A DNA stretch of 49,628 nucleotides, taken from positions 177,945 through 227,572 of the forward strand of contig NW_003143808.1 in the NCBI RefSeq assembly GCF_000003605.2, written 5' to 3'. Shown in pieces: positions 1-11,006 of the stretch; position 1 is the stretch's first letter; every line of letters starts with the position of its first letter. A model generated the notes under the pieces. That model was not told the origin of the DNA and ran no database searches. It saw nothing but the letters and a program-made list of their open reading frames with translations. This DNA is from Saccoglossus kowalevskii. Lineage: Eukaryota > Hemichordata > Enteropneusta > Harrimaniidae. The position numbers were made by a program, and so were the translations under genes.

Positions 1-150
1 ATCCCTTATCGCAAATATAATGAATTTGATCAATGGCGAGCGTAATAACCCCTACCTCAAATATAATAAATTTGATCAATGACGAACGTAATAACCCCTT
101 CCACAAATATAATAAATTGTAATGCTAACCACAAATGTAACAAAAATATA
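1..150. repeat. 46-bp tandem repeat, about 2.5 copies
   Basis: Units begin at about 13, 59 and 105, an exact 46-bp spacing. Each opens with AAATATAAT and the first two run through TTTGATCAATG and CGTAATAACCCC; the third decays after AATAAATT. The array is cut by the window start, so its true length is unknown. It is AT-rich and non-coding. Confidence 0.8.
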
Positions 151-3100
151 GTAACACTCAACCTCAAATGTATCAGTTCAATACTGTTACAATAACATAA
201 ATTATTATAAAATAATATATGAATGCGACTATCTTACAAATTTATTTTTATAATATTCTTTGAATTTACTTCTTCCCCGAGTTTCCTAACGTCCTAAACA
301 TTACGTTTCTGGGAGACGTGGGAATGTACCTCCGTGTGACCTTGGCATGGTGAAAATTAAGTTTTATCAAACATAATTCGAAAATATATTTAGTGATGCA
401 TAAATATCATCATATATGATTATTGTATCACTGGTGACAACCACGTGAGTCAAGACAAGGTCAATGAGCCTGTTATTATGACATATGTTTCCAATTAGCT
501 TCGGTCCGGTTCATTCAGAGCCGAACATACACTTGAGAATCAATATATTCTTAATATTTGAGAATATGTTTTGAATTAGACTACGGCTTTCTCAATTATT
601 TGATTTTCTGTGTTTTTTAATTGTATTCATTATTCCCCATTCCATTGGATATTAAGTGATTAGATAAACTCATTGAGTCTGTTGTGTGAGAGCAGCATGG
701 CTGGGGATAATGTTGCTGTCTTGCTAATGTCAGAGTGACAGAGATTTTCAAGACTGGACCTGCGAGTAGACAAGTAAGAATGCAGCGAATTGTGCCAGTT
801 TTCGTCAATAAACAAAACTTATTTTCGCAATCATGTGTGCTGCATTTCAAAGTACAGATATGAAAATGATAAGAAGTTGGAATAAATCGTAAAGACATGC
901 ATGTAAAACGGTTGAGAACATGTTCGAATGTTGGTGTTTTTGTATCAATAATAGAATAGTTGAACACACAAATAGACAGAAATATATGTTCCCGTTTCGG
1001 AAACAGCCTGAAAGGATTTATCAATTGAATAAAGCATACACAAATAACTCATGAGCATTTTTTTGGCAAACGGCATTACTTTGTGTACTCTGCACAGTTT
1101 TGAAAAAAACGCTACATCCTGTGGCGGGTTAACTATGTAGAGTTGTGAAATTGTAGAAGTGTCTATTTAATTGTATAATTAGTTGGGGAAAACTCAAATG
1201 TTTTTAAATAGTCTTTACTATGTAACGGGTCCTAATTATGGGAATGTGGATACAATATTATTGGCAAGCCTATAACGACGCTAGTTTCTATGTCGCTGCT
1301 TTGTTATTTCACAACCCATTGTACACAACGAATTGCCGTTTAGTGGTAAATCGTTGGGTACTATGAGTTGTTTGATAAACTACCTGTATCACGCGGCAGA
1401 CGATATTTATTCATGATTATGAAATGGCTAATACAAAATAGTATAATAAAGCTTTCTGCCAAGTTTGTTGTCAAATGGCAATGAGTTGTTTATCCTGGGT
1501 GTGTTTTGAAAGAACTGTTGGGAGGTGTTATGTGTGAGTACATAATTGTACAATTTGTTTGGTGTGAAAAAAACTTAATTTCATCATGGCATGGCATCCC
1601 GGTATGTTGTTTTTTAATCCGAGTTATTTTTTGAACAAACAAAATAATGTGACAGGAGTTAACTATGCAGCACTGGGGGATGATAGATGTACTAGATATA
1701 TAACTGTATAAATCCGGGATTACCAGCACAATATTATGGAATCAATAGTTAATGACAAATTGTCCAATCTTGTTCCAATTTGGAAGTTTTATTGTTTTCA
1801 TATACATTGTACTTTTTAGTACCATCCCCAGTCATCTGGTTTCATATGGTCGCTGAATGCAATCAGCTGTTGCATTTGTATGTTTCTATATGAGTTGTCG
1901 AATAAAATCATCAAATGTGAGTGAATTATATGACCCTCCAACGACGTTACCATTGCCATCCAATTTAATGCCACTTTCACTCGTAAATTTGAATCGTCTT
2001 GGCTTTACAGTGTGCAACAAATACATGTGTATGTTACACCACAGAGAGTTGGATTGACTTGTGTTAATTTATTATGTATGCAGTACACACTATATAATGC
2101 AAACGAAATTTCAAAATGTTAGTCTCTCATTAAAAAAAGTCATAGGGTTATTTTCATACTGCATGATACATCAAATCAATAATCATGACTTCTGTAATAG
2201 CGTCCTCTGCGTCAAAAATAAAAAGAAAACAAGGATACTAATCACAACTATAGAGGGCCTAAATCACAATAGCAAACCTTAATTATGGAAAAAGGTTCGA
2301 TATTATGCTGATATTGATAAAATAGTGAAACTAAAAAATAATTATTGTAAATAAATGATAAAAACTCAGACTACAGCCACCCCAAAAATCTTTAATAATT
2401 CCAAAACATAAACAATAGCAGATCCTATAATTTCAAATTTAATAAATAAAATTAAATCCTCAATAACACACTAACTCCCCCGCCCCATACACATACTTTT
2501 CCTAATACCTACTCACCTACCCATGATACAGCAATTCTAGATAATCAGGAAGATCCCTGCTATAATATGGGCTTGGAATGATAATATACATATTAAAAGG
2601 TACTATAATTTTAAATTGAATAAATTAAATCCCTAAAAACACACACTACCAATTCCACCGAAGCTTTAATATGCGCATTATAAGAATTAGAAACAGGAAC
2701 CCACAATTCCAAAACGCAAAGTAAGCTTTCAATGAAATAAGGCTTAAATAGACGAAGTTTGTTTACAGAATGAGTGTCAGCAGCCTTTATTGCTATGATT
2801 TGTTTAATAACTTAAACCTTTCAAATAGAAGTGTGCAAGGAATCATTGGACGAAACTGTGTGCATTGCCGTATGATAACTGTATAAAGGTGATTGACAGG
2901 ATATATTTGTTTACAACTCAATATAATATTACAATATAATACTGCAATATAATACTACTATATTGCAACAATTTTTGCATTTTCATTCTTATAAAGGACG
3001 CCATACACCAGTCACGCACGGGGTCCGGCACAGAATATCGCGGAGAAGGGAGTATATTTGTATGTAAGTTCGCATATCTACGAAAACCGAAAAAGTATAC

Positions 3101-3300
3101 ACTTTTTGGCAACGCTATATCTTGTTTTGGAAGCTTCGCTTGAACTAAACACATCCAATGAATAGAGGTATTAGAACGGGACGAGGAGACAGTATGTCTT
3201 CGAATTCTTGGACAAACATGAAAAATGGGTACTTATTGCAGAACATTCACATCTCCTACCAGAGAAGTGTCCCCCACTCACCAACAAGCAGCGAGCCAGG
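151..3300. other. gene-free AT-rich spacer
   Basis: Both strands hold only short open frames with no recognisable domain, no convincing exon and no RNA gene. The one structure I see is a direct duplication of about 50 bp (2424-2476 and 2601-2650). Confidence 0.6.
2424..2655. repeat. diverged direct repeat
   Basis: The copy at 2424-2476 and the copy at 2601-2650 share CTATAATTT, AAATT, AATAAA, ATTAAATCC and ACACAC in the same order with small indels. About 125 bp separate them. They look like an old local duplication. Confidence 0.55.
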
Positions 3301-3305
3301 CAAGT

Positions 3306-3795
3306 TCGTATAATAGCTACAGTGCCCGGGACCACTGTATTATTATTGTTAGACTGCCCAGACCATGTATTATAATAGCTGGACTGTCCATACCATCGTA
3401 TTATAATAGTTTAACTGCCCCACGACCATCGTATTATAATATCTAGACTGCCCAGTCCTACCGTTTTATAATAGCAAGACTGCCCCCTCCAAGAAAACAC
3501 ACCATCGAATTATAAAAGCTAGATTGCTCCAGAGAATCGTATTTTAATCGTCATACTGCACCAGAAAATCGTATTACAATAGCTACACTGTCTATACTAT
3601 CGTATTATATTAGCCAGACTGCAGCAGTACCACTGTATTATAATATGTATACTGCCCGAGACTATTCTATTATCATAACCAAACTGTCCCAAACCATCGC
3701 ATTACAATAATATGACTGGTCCAGTCCATTGTATTAAAATAGCAAGACTGTACAGACTATCGTTTATAATGACTACACTACCCGAGTCCAATGTG
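3306..3795 (+). repeat. ~32-bp satellite, degenerate left flank (forward units)
   Basis: Repeated units of about 30-33 bp share the core CGTATTATAATAGC followed by ACTGCCC-like sequence. They diverge strongly from unit to unit. The core contains the palindrome TATTATAATA. No spacer separates units, so this is a satellite and not a CRISPR array. It is the diverged edge of an array whose uniform centre lies at 4471-4918. Confidence 0.85.
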
Positions 3796-3798
3796 ATA

Positions 3799-4120
3799 TA
3801 TTTATTATTATTATTAAATCTTTATTGCAGGATATAAAGTGAAAAGTTCGTAAATCCAATAATAAAAAAGACAACAACAACAACAAAAGACAATAAATAC
3901 GAAACAAACAAACAAACAAAGAAAAAAACGAGTATATAAAACGACTTGACTAATAAATTCATTGTTCTAGCGTTACGTAGCTGTGATGTATACATAAGTT
4001 TACGGTACAGAACATAAAACTTTGAATATAAATGTGTGTCTGATGACAAAAGCACTTCAACGATTCTATTATCACTTTTAGTTAGACGCGTGAAAGAAAC
4101 ATATAGTTACTAAACTGCGC
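3799..4120 (-). mobile_element. retroelement 3' end inserted in the satellite
   Basis: Read on the minus strand this stretch ends with AATAAA (plus 3821-3826) followed by a (TAA)n tail at 3800-3815. That is the usual 3' end of a non-LTR retroelement or a SINE. It has no satellite units inside, although satellite lies on both sides. Plus-strand A-rich motifs (AAC and CAAA repeats, 3870-3921) lie inside. No coding part or target duplication could be seen, so the far end at about 4120 is set only by where satellite resumes. Confidence 0.5.
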
Positions 4121-4124
4121 ATGC

Positions 4125-4330
4125 TGGTCTAAGACAGTCTAGCTAATATAATACGAAGGTCTGGAACAGTTTAGTTATTATAATACGATGCCTGGACAGT
4201 TTAGTTATTATAATACGATGCCTGAACAGTTTAGTTATTATAATACGATGCCTGGACAGTTTAGTTATTATAATACGATGCCTGGACAGTTTAGTTATTA
4301 TAATACGATGCCTGGACAGTTCAGCTATTA
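4125..4330 (-). repeat. satellite block in reverse orientation, 30-bp units
   Basis: Five nearly identical 30-bp units run from 4166 to 4315, each with ACAGTTTAGTTATTATAATA then CGATGCCTGG. They are the reverse complement of the unit used in the flanking blocks. The orientation flips back at about 4330-4345. Unit length (30 versus 32 bp) and sequence differ from the forward core, so the two blocks were amplified separately. Confidence 0.88.
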
Positions 4331-5008
4331 CAAAAGCTAGACTGCCTCAGACCATCGTATTATAATAGCCATACTGCTCCAGAAAATCCTATTATAGTGG
4401 CTAGACTGCCCAAATAATAATAGTTTGTCTGCCCCTAGAGCATCGTTTTATAATTTTACAATTAAAAAGCCATACTGCTCCAGATAATCGTATTATAATA
4501 GCCATGCTGCTCCAGATAATCGTATTATAATAACCATACTGCTCCAGATAATCGTAATATAATAACCATACTGCTCCAGATAATCGTATTATAATAGCCA
4601 TACTGCTCCAGATAATCGTATTATAATAACCATACTGCTCCAGATAATCGTATTATAATAACAATACTGCTCCAGATAATCGTATTATAATAACCATACT
4701 GCTCCAGATAATCGTATTATAATAGTCATACTGCTCCAGATAATCGTATTATAATAACCATACTGCTCCAGATAATCGTATTATAATAACCATACTGCTC
4801 CAGATAATCGTATTATAATAGCCATACTGCTCCAGATAATCGTATTATAATAGCCATACTTCTCCAGATAATCGTATTATAATAGCCATACTGCTCCAGA
4901 TAATCGTATTATAATAGCTGGACTTCCCCCAGACCATCGTAGTATAAGAGCTAAACTTCTTCAAACCATCGTACTACAATAGATGGACTGCTCCAGACCA
5001 TCGTAATA
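4331..5008 (+). repeat. 32-bp satellite, homogenised core (forward units)
   Basis: Fourteen 32-bp units from about 4471 to 4918 differ at only a few bases. The consensus contains CATACTGCTCCAGATAATCG followed by TATTATAATA; the dinucleotide after it alternates between AC and GC. Units before 4471 and after 4918 are diverged. A minus-strand open frame across it is only a read-through of the repeat. Confidence 0.93.
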
Positions 5009-5305
5009 CAGTGGCCCCTCGCTAAGTCGTGGGTGTCGGGATCCAGGCAAAAACCGCGTCTTATCGAGGTCGGGGGCGTGCATTGAAAACATATAGAAAG
5101 CACATATAAACCCTCGGTTTAGTTAATATCAGGCAGTATTCGAATAAGATCATGATTATATTTGCTGTAAACATTGCAGTGATGCGTTGTTTATTTTGTT
5201 TGTGTCCGATATTATGTGGGTTGTTTGCTGTTGCTTACGACTTCGACGGTAATAGCTTCCAAAATAAACCTGTTTCATCGCAATTATAAACTTATTCGTC
5301 GGAAT
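5009..5305. mobile_element. pogo/Tc1-like transposon terminus (fragment)
   Basis: Directly after a TA dinucleotide (5007-5008) the sequence reads CAGTGGCCCCTCGCTAAGTC. This matches the general form of pogo/Tigger-type inverted ends (CAGTnnnnCCTCGnTnA next to a TA target). A second CTTATCGAGG motif follows near 5060. It breaks the satellite, which resumes near 5310. I could not find a matching right end, so it is probably a fragment or a diverged non-autonomous copy. No transposase coding is present. Confidence 0.45.
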
Positions 5306-5309
5306 AACC

Positions 5310-5705
5310 ATGTACAATGGCTATTCTGCCCGACCATCGTACTGTAATTGCTAGATTTCGCCAGACCATTGCATGTAATAGCTAGACCTTCCCCAGACCA
5401 TTGTATTACAAAGCTATTCTGCCTCAACCATCGTAATATAATAGCTGGACTTCCTACAGACCATCGTATTATAATAATAGCTATTAACAATTAACAACAA
5501 CATTATAATTGCAGTATTTTACAATATTCAACAAAGCAAGTTTATAATTCTGCCCAGACTACTGTATTCTAATTTGTAGACTGCCAAGATCGAAGTATTG
5601 TAATAGCCAGACTTACCCAAACCATCGTATTACAATAGCTATTCTGCCCCAGAACATCGTACTATAATAGCTGGACTTCCCTAGACCATCGTATTATATT
5701 CAGTA
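5310..5705 (+). repeat. satellite, degenerate right flank (forward units)
   Basis: Diverged units carrying ACCATCGTA-TATAATAGCT and CTGCCC/CTTCCC occur at 5318-5485 and 5550-5700. An AT-rich non-repeat stretch separates them at about 5486-5550. This is the outer edge of the array that starts at 3306. Confidence 0.8.
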
Positions 5706-5989
5706 AATTTCTTTACCAAACATAGACATTACAAGACGGGCATGTAATATTTGTTTAAAAAAATCTCTAATCGTGTTTGAATAACATCTTGGTAATGAAG
5801 TTAACATTATTTATAACAGATATTGTGTAAATGTGTATGATAATATGAATCGAGTGGTTTATAAATACAACTAATACGTCATCTGATGATTTATACATAT
5901 CATTTATTTGAAATATTATCATAATACATCTGGAAAGACAATTGCAATCTACCAGGTGTGCTTGTGATTTACATAAGAAAGGATGTTTA

Positions 5990-6560
5990 CGGTCTACTGA
6001 CTTGCCTACGCAAGTCAACTGCTAGCAAGACCATATTTTGATTGGCTCATGTGGAAACCCTGCCGATGTACCTAAATCTGGGCTATTTAAGCCTATACAT
6101 AGGCTAGACTGAGGACATTTGTGATCCACCATTTCAACTGAATACCCCGTGTGTTGCTGCTGCGAAATTGTGAGACAAGTGATATACGGTTCAACCATCA
6201 TTCTGTGTGAACTGCTCTGTGATTTCCTGCTTCCAGCAGTGCCCTCCAGAATAACAGCGTTCCTCTGCAAGCAAAACCTGTATTTCTTCGTCGTTGCGTT
6301 GCAGAAGCCATTGACTATTATTTCTAGATCCTGAAACTGTGAGTCATCACCAATGCACACCTCCCTAGGCAATACACTATTTTAGTAAATTTATTCATTG
6401 TATTATTCTGTGTTTTGTTTCTTGTAATTAAGTTGAGAGGTATTAAAGCCAGGAGCTTTAACTTGATATTTTGGTGTATGTGTATTTCCAGCGTGAGTTC
6501 TGTGGGTGCCCCTCTCAATAGCAATAATCATGCCTCGCACTGTGACACCTTGAAAAAAAA
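5990..6560 (+). mobile_element. possible old solo LTR (low confidence)
   Basis: This stretch is less AT-rich than its surroundings. It has ATTGGCTCATG, then CTATTTAAGCC at about 6083 (TATA-like), then several hundred bases of transcribed-region type, ending near GCACTGTGACA. That order resembles the promoter and terminal repeat of an LTR retrotransposon fossil. I saw no second copy, no primer site and no pol. It could equally be an unrelated promoter. Confidence 0.25.
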
Positions 6561-8470
6561 AACGCTTGATAAACAAATGCACAAACCTAGACACGTGCTG
6601 GAAGGTAGCCACTGACTCGTGCGATATGCATGGTTAATTACTCGTGAACAATACTGTGTTGTTTGAGCGGAGTAGGTATCGACTAAGTGGACAAAAAGAT
6701 GTTGCTACTGGGAAGTACGTAGAAAGGTTAACTTCTATAAGTAATATATACTGTTCGAATAGTTGTCAATTCAGGGTATAAATATCTAGCAGTTTGTATC
6801 TGTTCGGGGAAGCTGTTTTTTTAAATAAGTGTGGATCTATATGCAAGGATCGAATTTCCCCGAATTAGCCAAACAGATATGCACATTTAAATGGAACTGT
6901 TGGAACTGTTGTTCAATCATCCACAGTTTCCGGTGTTCTAAGAAGATAAAAAAGACGATGGGTGATAATTTCTGAATAAAATTGGAATCACTTCAGTTAG
7001 ACAGAATGTCCCTCTTTATTTGGTATATATATATATGTATGACTTGAGCTCTTACTGCGAGTCTCGGACGGGCTTCGACCGTGATTAATTCATCGAAAGA
7101 AAGAAAAGAGAAAAAACTACTAAAATTGATTCTACATGACAGCGACTACGGGAAAAAATTCTTTGCTATTACGCGTTACGTCAACATTACGTCTCGTATA
7201 TAGGTAAATGATGACAATCTCAATTCATGTTTGTTTGTTTGACGTTAAATGTCTAACACCCACAGTTTAACACACAACAATAATCATATGATATACTTAG
7301 ACTAATATATGGAACAAAGCACGAGAAGAGTAATTTAAATATATAATACATCTTTAATTTCGTTAAAATAATCACAATGACAAAAAACAGTAACCGGGTA
7401 AACGTAGACATGGTTAATTTATTTAATTACTCTTCGCTATGATTGTCTGAATTTCACACATTTCTTAGTGTATTCATTAAATTACAAACAGTTTTCGTAG
7501 ACACGACTATATTAAAAGTGCTGAGAACACAATGTTTGAGATTAACGCAATATACACGGTGAACTAATCGACATTAAGTACTAATTGACAAAGGGTGTAC
7601 GCCACATTGCATTACATTAAAAGCAAATGCGATATATTAAAATAAAATGTATTATATTAAACAATATATATTAACACAAAACGTACCACTAATTATCCAT
7701 ATTAAATACAATAACGAATAATTGATAGTGCCTATTCAATGTCATTGTCACATGTGAAACAGATTAGTTGGATATTAAATCTGAATGTTTAATTCACAGG
7801 CAATTACGTACATGTTTGGTATATAGTAATCATTAAAATTAACAATTACTCCTAAATTGGGTGCACAAATTAAACTATTAACTTCTTATGTAGTAATAGA
7901 ACCACATTTGTAGGTTTTTACTTGTTCATGACATTATGCAGATATCAAACTAGCAGCTTATTCCATGTAGGCACAAACAAACAAATTATTAGTAGTGTAG
8001 CAGTGACATATATTATGCCTGATGATGTTAATATATTAAACAAATACCGATAATGTCATTATATGAAAATGAATTAATACATTGGGTAACTCAAAATATA
8101 AATAATTCACGCTATTACAATCATTAAAATTCTACCTTCGTTTGCGTGTACACTACACAATGAATAGAAAAAAAAAAAACAACATGGTGACAATAGATCG
8201 CCCGGGGCAGCTTGTATAGACATTGCTAGAAAGTGAGCTGTAGTTCAACATTGCCTCGATCGCAATCGGTCGGCCGTATTTTGTTAACACATTTTAACAA
8301 TATTGTTATGAGAGTAAATGTGTTATCGGTCAAGAAAAAAAATTGTTCTCAAAACGTCTGCTAAGTCAAAATTGGTCACAAATACACAAGTGTTTTATAT
8401 ACATATATACATAGTGAGCTCAAGTCATTGTAAGTGTGTTACGTATTGTAAAGTGTCTTATATTTGAGAA
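6560..8470. other. gene-free AT-rich spacer
   Basis: No coding exon, RNA gene or clear mobile element is visible. It has a very short TA run near 7025 and clusters of ATTAAA-like words at 7600-7720. Neither rises to a defined feature. Confidence 0.55.
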
Positions 8471-8578
8471 GTTTTAAATAATATTTCATAAATTGCGATG
8501 AATTATGTACAACAAGGCATTATAGTTTTAAATAATATTCCATAAATTGCGATGAATTGTGTACAACAAGGCATTATA
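8471..8578. repeat. 54-bp tandem duplication
   Basis: Two copies, 8471-8524 and 8525-8578, lie head to tail and differ at only two positions (AATATTTCAT versus AATATTCCAT, and AATTATGT versus AATTGTGT). The low divergence points to a recent event. It lies about 450 bp past the stop codon of the receptor gene, probably outside its transcript or in its 3' UTR. Confidence 0.92.
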
Positions 8579-9028
8579 TTCGTGACATTATATACAATAG
8601 TTATTGCACATTTCTCCATGACCATGCCTAGTTTTTGTTGTAAATCTGAAAAACCACAAAGAACTCATATCAGAATTCTGTTAACAATATCATGAATAAG
8701 ATGAATTCGGCGTACACGTGCGAATAACAGTTAATGATCACATATCAATAATTTAATCTTATAATTATTCATAAATATATTGATAGGAACCACCTCAACA
8801 GAAAATTCACATTATATGTTGACAATAAAATAAGACACTGAAGAACCATCAATGTTTAATACAAAAAACTAGAATTCATATTTTGCGACTAAATTAGCAA
8901 ATGTGATGTTTCATCTATTTAACTGGATGTCATTTTAATTGTTACAATTCGGTCGTAAGGCCACTTATACTCGTTTGTTGGACTAATATGACGAATTAAT
9001 GTCACGAATGCACTCAAGCGCTCAGTCA

Positions 9029-10081
9029 TTATTTTTTGCCGTCCTCCAAACTTTCTCCGCCCCCCTGATGTATGCTCATTGCCGCTATTGTTGAGTCTCC
9101 CAAAGTAGATGTGCGTTTAGGACAGAACACCAATCTTACACCCTTCTGGAATTGTCGGTACTTCAGTGCATAAATGAACGGATTAATACATGTGTTCAAA
9201 AATCCCCAGACTACTGTGAAATGATAAAAGCGGCTTCTGAAGTCGATTTGAACGCCAATATTCTGTGCCAGAAACACAAACTGATTCGGGGTCCAGCAGA
9301 CAGCGTAGGCCAGGAACACCAGGAACAACATCCTCAGTACATTTTTGCGAGCTCGCATCATCGAACCGTCCCGCGATGTCGATGCGTTTTCTCCTGGGAT
9401 TGGGACAGACGCTGCCGAGGTTCGCTTCTTCAAAACCAGGTAGATGTGAATGTAGGCACATGTCATCGTTATCAGAGGTAAGAAATATTGGATGAGAATG
9501 TTGGCGACACCGACGAATGTTCGATACGCAGGGGATGGCCATATCTTCACCAGGATGCAGAGACCGGTCTCAATGTCAAAGTATTGCACGTAAACCTTGA
9601 AGCTTTTGAACAAAAATGAGATGACCCAGACCATTACAAGAGCTATTTTTACTTTGCAATCAGAAAGGATGCTTGGATAGTGCAGCGGGTAGACTATAGC
9701 GCAGTAGCGCTCGAATGTTATCACCACGAGATTGAGTGTCGACGCAAGAAAACACGTCCAGAGAAGGTAGGCAGACTTCCACACGCGGCAGATAATCTCA
9801 CCGAAGGCGTTGTTTAATGTATGAGTGAACTGTGGACCGAGGTACGTGATAACGATGATGGAACAAGTGATGAAATCGATTACGGCCTGGTGTACTATCA
9901 GATAGTTGGTGAGCGTGCGGAGCTGACGGATTTTCAAGAACACCAAACAAACAAGCGCATTGCCGAACAGACCAATGATTCCAATGGTAACAATGGCCAT
10001 GTTCATCACAGTATTAACATCGGAGGTTGTCTCCCCATCTTCATTCGTTATGTTGGTTGCATTACTATTGTTGTAATCCAT
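9029..10081 (-). CDS. class A (rhodopsin-like) peptide-type GPCR
   Basis: This encodes a 350-residue seven-helix receptor of the plasma membrane that should signal through heterotrimeric G proteins. Visible hallmarks are GN with N41 (helix 1), D69 (helix 2), C98 and C175 (the disulfide pair), ERY at 124-126, W152 (helix 4), P202 and Y210 (helix 5), CWTP at 262-265 and NPFIY at 300-304. A basic helix 8 with C320 follows. The N-terminus has three glycosylation sequons (NNS, NAT, NIT at residues 4-12) and no signal peptide, as is usual for the family. The start is the first in-frame ATG (10081-10079). The frame stays open upstream to an intronic stop at 10144-10142, so a spliced upstream coding extension cannot be excluded. 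The overall look is that of invertebrate peptide-receptor and orphan expansions; I cannot assign a ligand. The third cytoplasmic loop is short (about residues 218-246). Confidence 0.95.
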   Translation of the reverse strand: MDYNNSNATNITNEDGETTSDVNTVMNMAIVTIGIIGLFGNALVCLVFLKIRQLRTLTNYLIVHQAVIDFITCSIIVITYLGPQFTHTLNNAFGEIICRVWKSAYLLWTCFLASTLNLVVITFERYCAIVYPLHYPSILSDCKVKIALVMVWVISFLFKSFKVYVQYFDIETGLCILVKIWPSPAYRTFVGVANILIQYFLPLITMTCAYIHIYLVLKKRTSAASVPIPGENASTSRDGSMMRARKNVLRMLFLVFLAYAVCWTPNQFVFLAQNIGVQIDFRSRFYHFTVVWGFLNTCINPFIYALKYRQFQKGVRLVFCPKRTSTLGDSTIAAMSIHQGGGESLEDGKK

Positions 10082-10140
10082 ACTCCAATGACAAATATGT
10101 CTTCTTTCACTCACATAAGTTATTTCTGAAAATAAAAAGG
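10082..10140 (-). promoter_or_regulatory. 3' splice acceptor and start-stop uORF before the GPCR
   Basis: On the minus strand CCTTTTTATTTTCAG ends at 10126. This is a good polypyrimidine tract plus AG, so the receptor is probably the last exon of a gene with at least one upstream exon. Between the acceptor and the main ATG lies ATGTGA (10116-10111), a start codon followed at once by a stop, 29 nt before the main start. Such start-stop elements are known to stall ribosomes and lower translation. Whether it is in the mature mRNA depends on the acceptor being used. Confidence 0.5.
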
Positions 10141-10141
10141 C

Positions 10142-10829
10142 TCATTTATTAAAACAGTACGAGGCACGTAAGTATTATATGCTTGATTATATCCACGGTT
10201 TGAGTAATAAACTATAGATTTTTGTTTGCAAGAAATATTGGTTACTATAACATTTGGGGAGACAACATCAGGTTTTAAATGTCAACTTCACAAAAAACAT
10301 CGGAATAAATATGCTCTTAAATTTTTGCATTGATAATAACATTGATAGGCTTTCAACAAGGATACCAAATTTTTGAATCATGCCATCTGTTCAATAAACA
10401 ATTGCTACCGTTATCAGTTAGGTCCTAAGTCACGTTATTTTAACAGATGAGAAAGGACACATATTTATGGTTGCAAAATGTGAACTAAATTCATAAAGCA
10501 CAGGTGAAGTATTATTTAGGCTAAGCAAAACAGGCATGGTATAATTGAATCCCAGTCAACTCATCATCTCAACTATTCATATCCGTTTTGACAAGCAAGC
10601 GAAAGATTTTCAGTCTTTCCTCTATTTTCGTGGGAACATTTCTACTTCAGTAACTGGACAGCAAACAGCTTAATAACCGAGCTTATTACGTGCAGAGAAC
10701 ATGAAACCCGTCCACGCGATCCGCGCCACACAGCATGGCCAGAATGCGGCAAAGGCCTTCAGATCTGGCTGTAGTAGGATGGTGAAAGTAATGGTACAGC
10801 ATTGTAACAGTGAATAAGTACTGAGAAAT
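10142..10829. other. spacer or intron, nothing recognised
   Basis: No domain-bearing frame or repeat structure is visible. If the receptor has an upstream exon, this is part of its first intron. Confidence 0.5.
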
Positions 10830-11006
10830 AATTTTAAACTCATAGTTGCTGTCGACATAGGAAGTNNNNNNNNNNNNNNNNNNNNNNNNNNNNNNNNNNN
10901 NNNNNNNNNNNNNNNNNNNNNNNNNNNNNNNNNNNNNNNNNNNNNNNNNNNNNNNNNNNNNNNNTACTTTACTTCCTATGTCGACAGCAATTATGAGTTT
11001 AAAATT
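10830..11006. repeat. inverted repeat flanking an assembly gap
   Basis: The 36-bp arm at 10830-10865 and the arm at 10971-11006 are reverse complements with one mismatch; both contain GCTGTCGACATAGGAAGT or its complement. The 99 unknown bases (10866-10964) lie between them. This is either a hairpin-forming element that the assembler could not read through, or a scaffold join made on the same sequence in opposite orientations. Confidence 0.85.

Noticed and set aside
4401-4601. Minus-strand open frame with repeated AIIIRLSGAVW
   Set aside because: It is only a read-through of the 32-bp satellite.
3306-5705. CRISPR-like regular array
   Set aside because: Units are contiguous with no unique spacers, vary in length and lie in animal-type DNA. 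It is a satellite.
7060-7085. tRNA B-box-like GGGCTTCGACC
   Set aside because: No A box or cloverleaf could be drawn around it.
9152-9542. Open frames on other frames of the receptor exon
   Set aside because: These are shadows of the receptor coding sequence, which has all the family hallmarks.
10082-10114. Receptor reading frame extended 11 codons upstream from a GTG
   Set aside because: GTG is not a normal start in animals. The first in-frame ATG (10081) gives a typical receptor N-terminus with three sequons.
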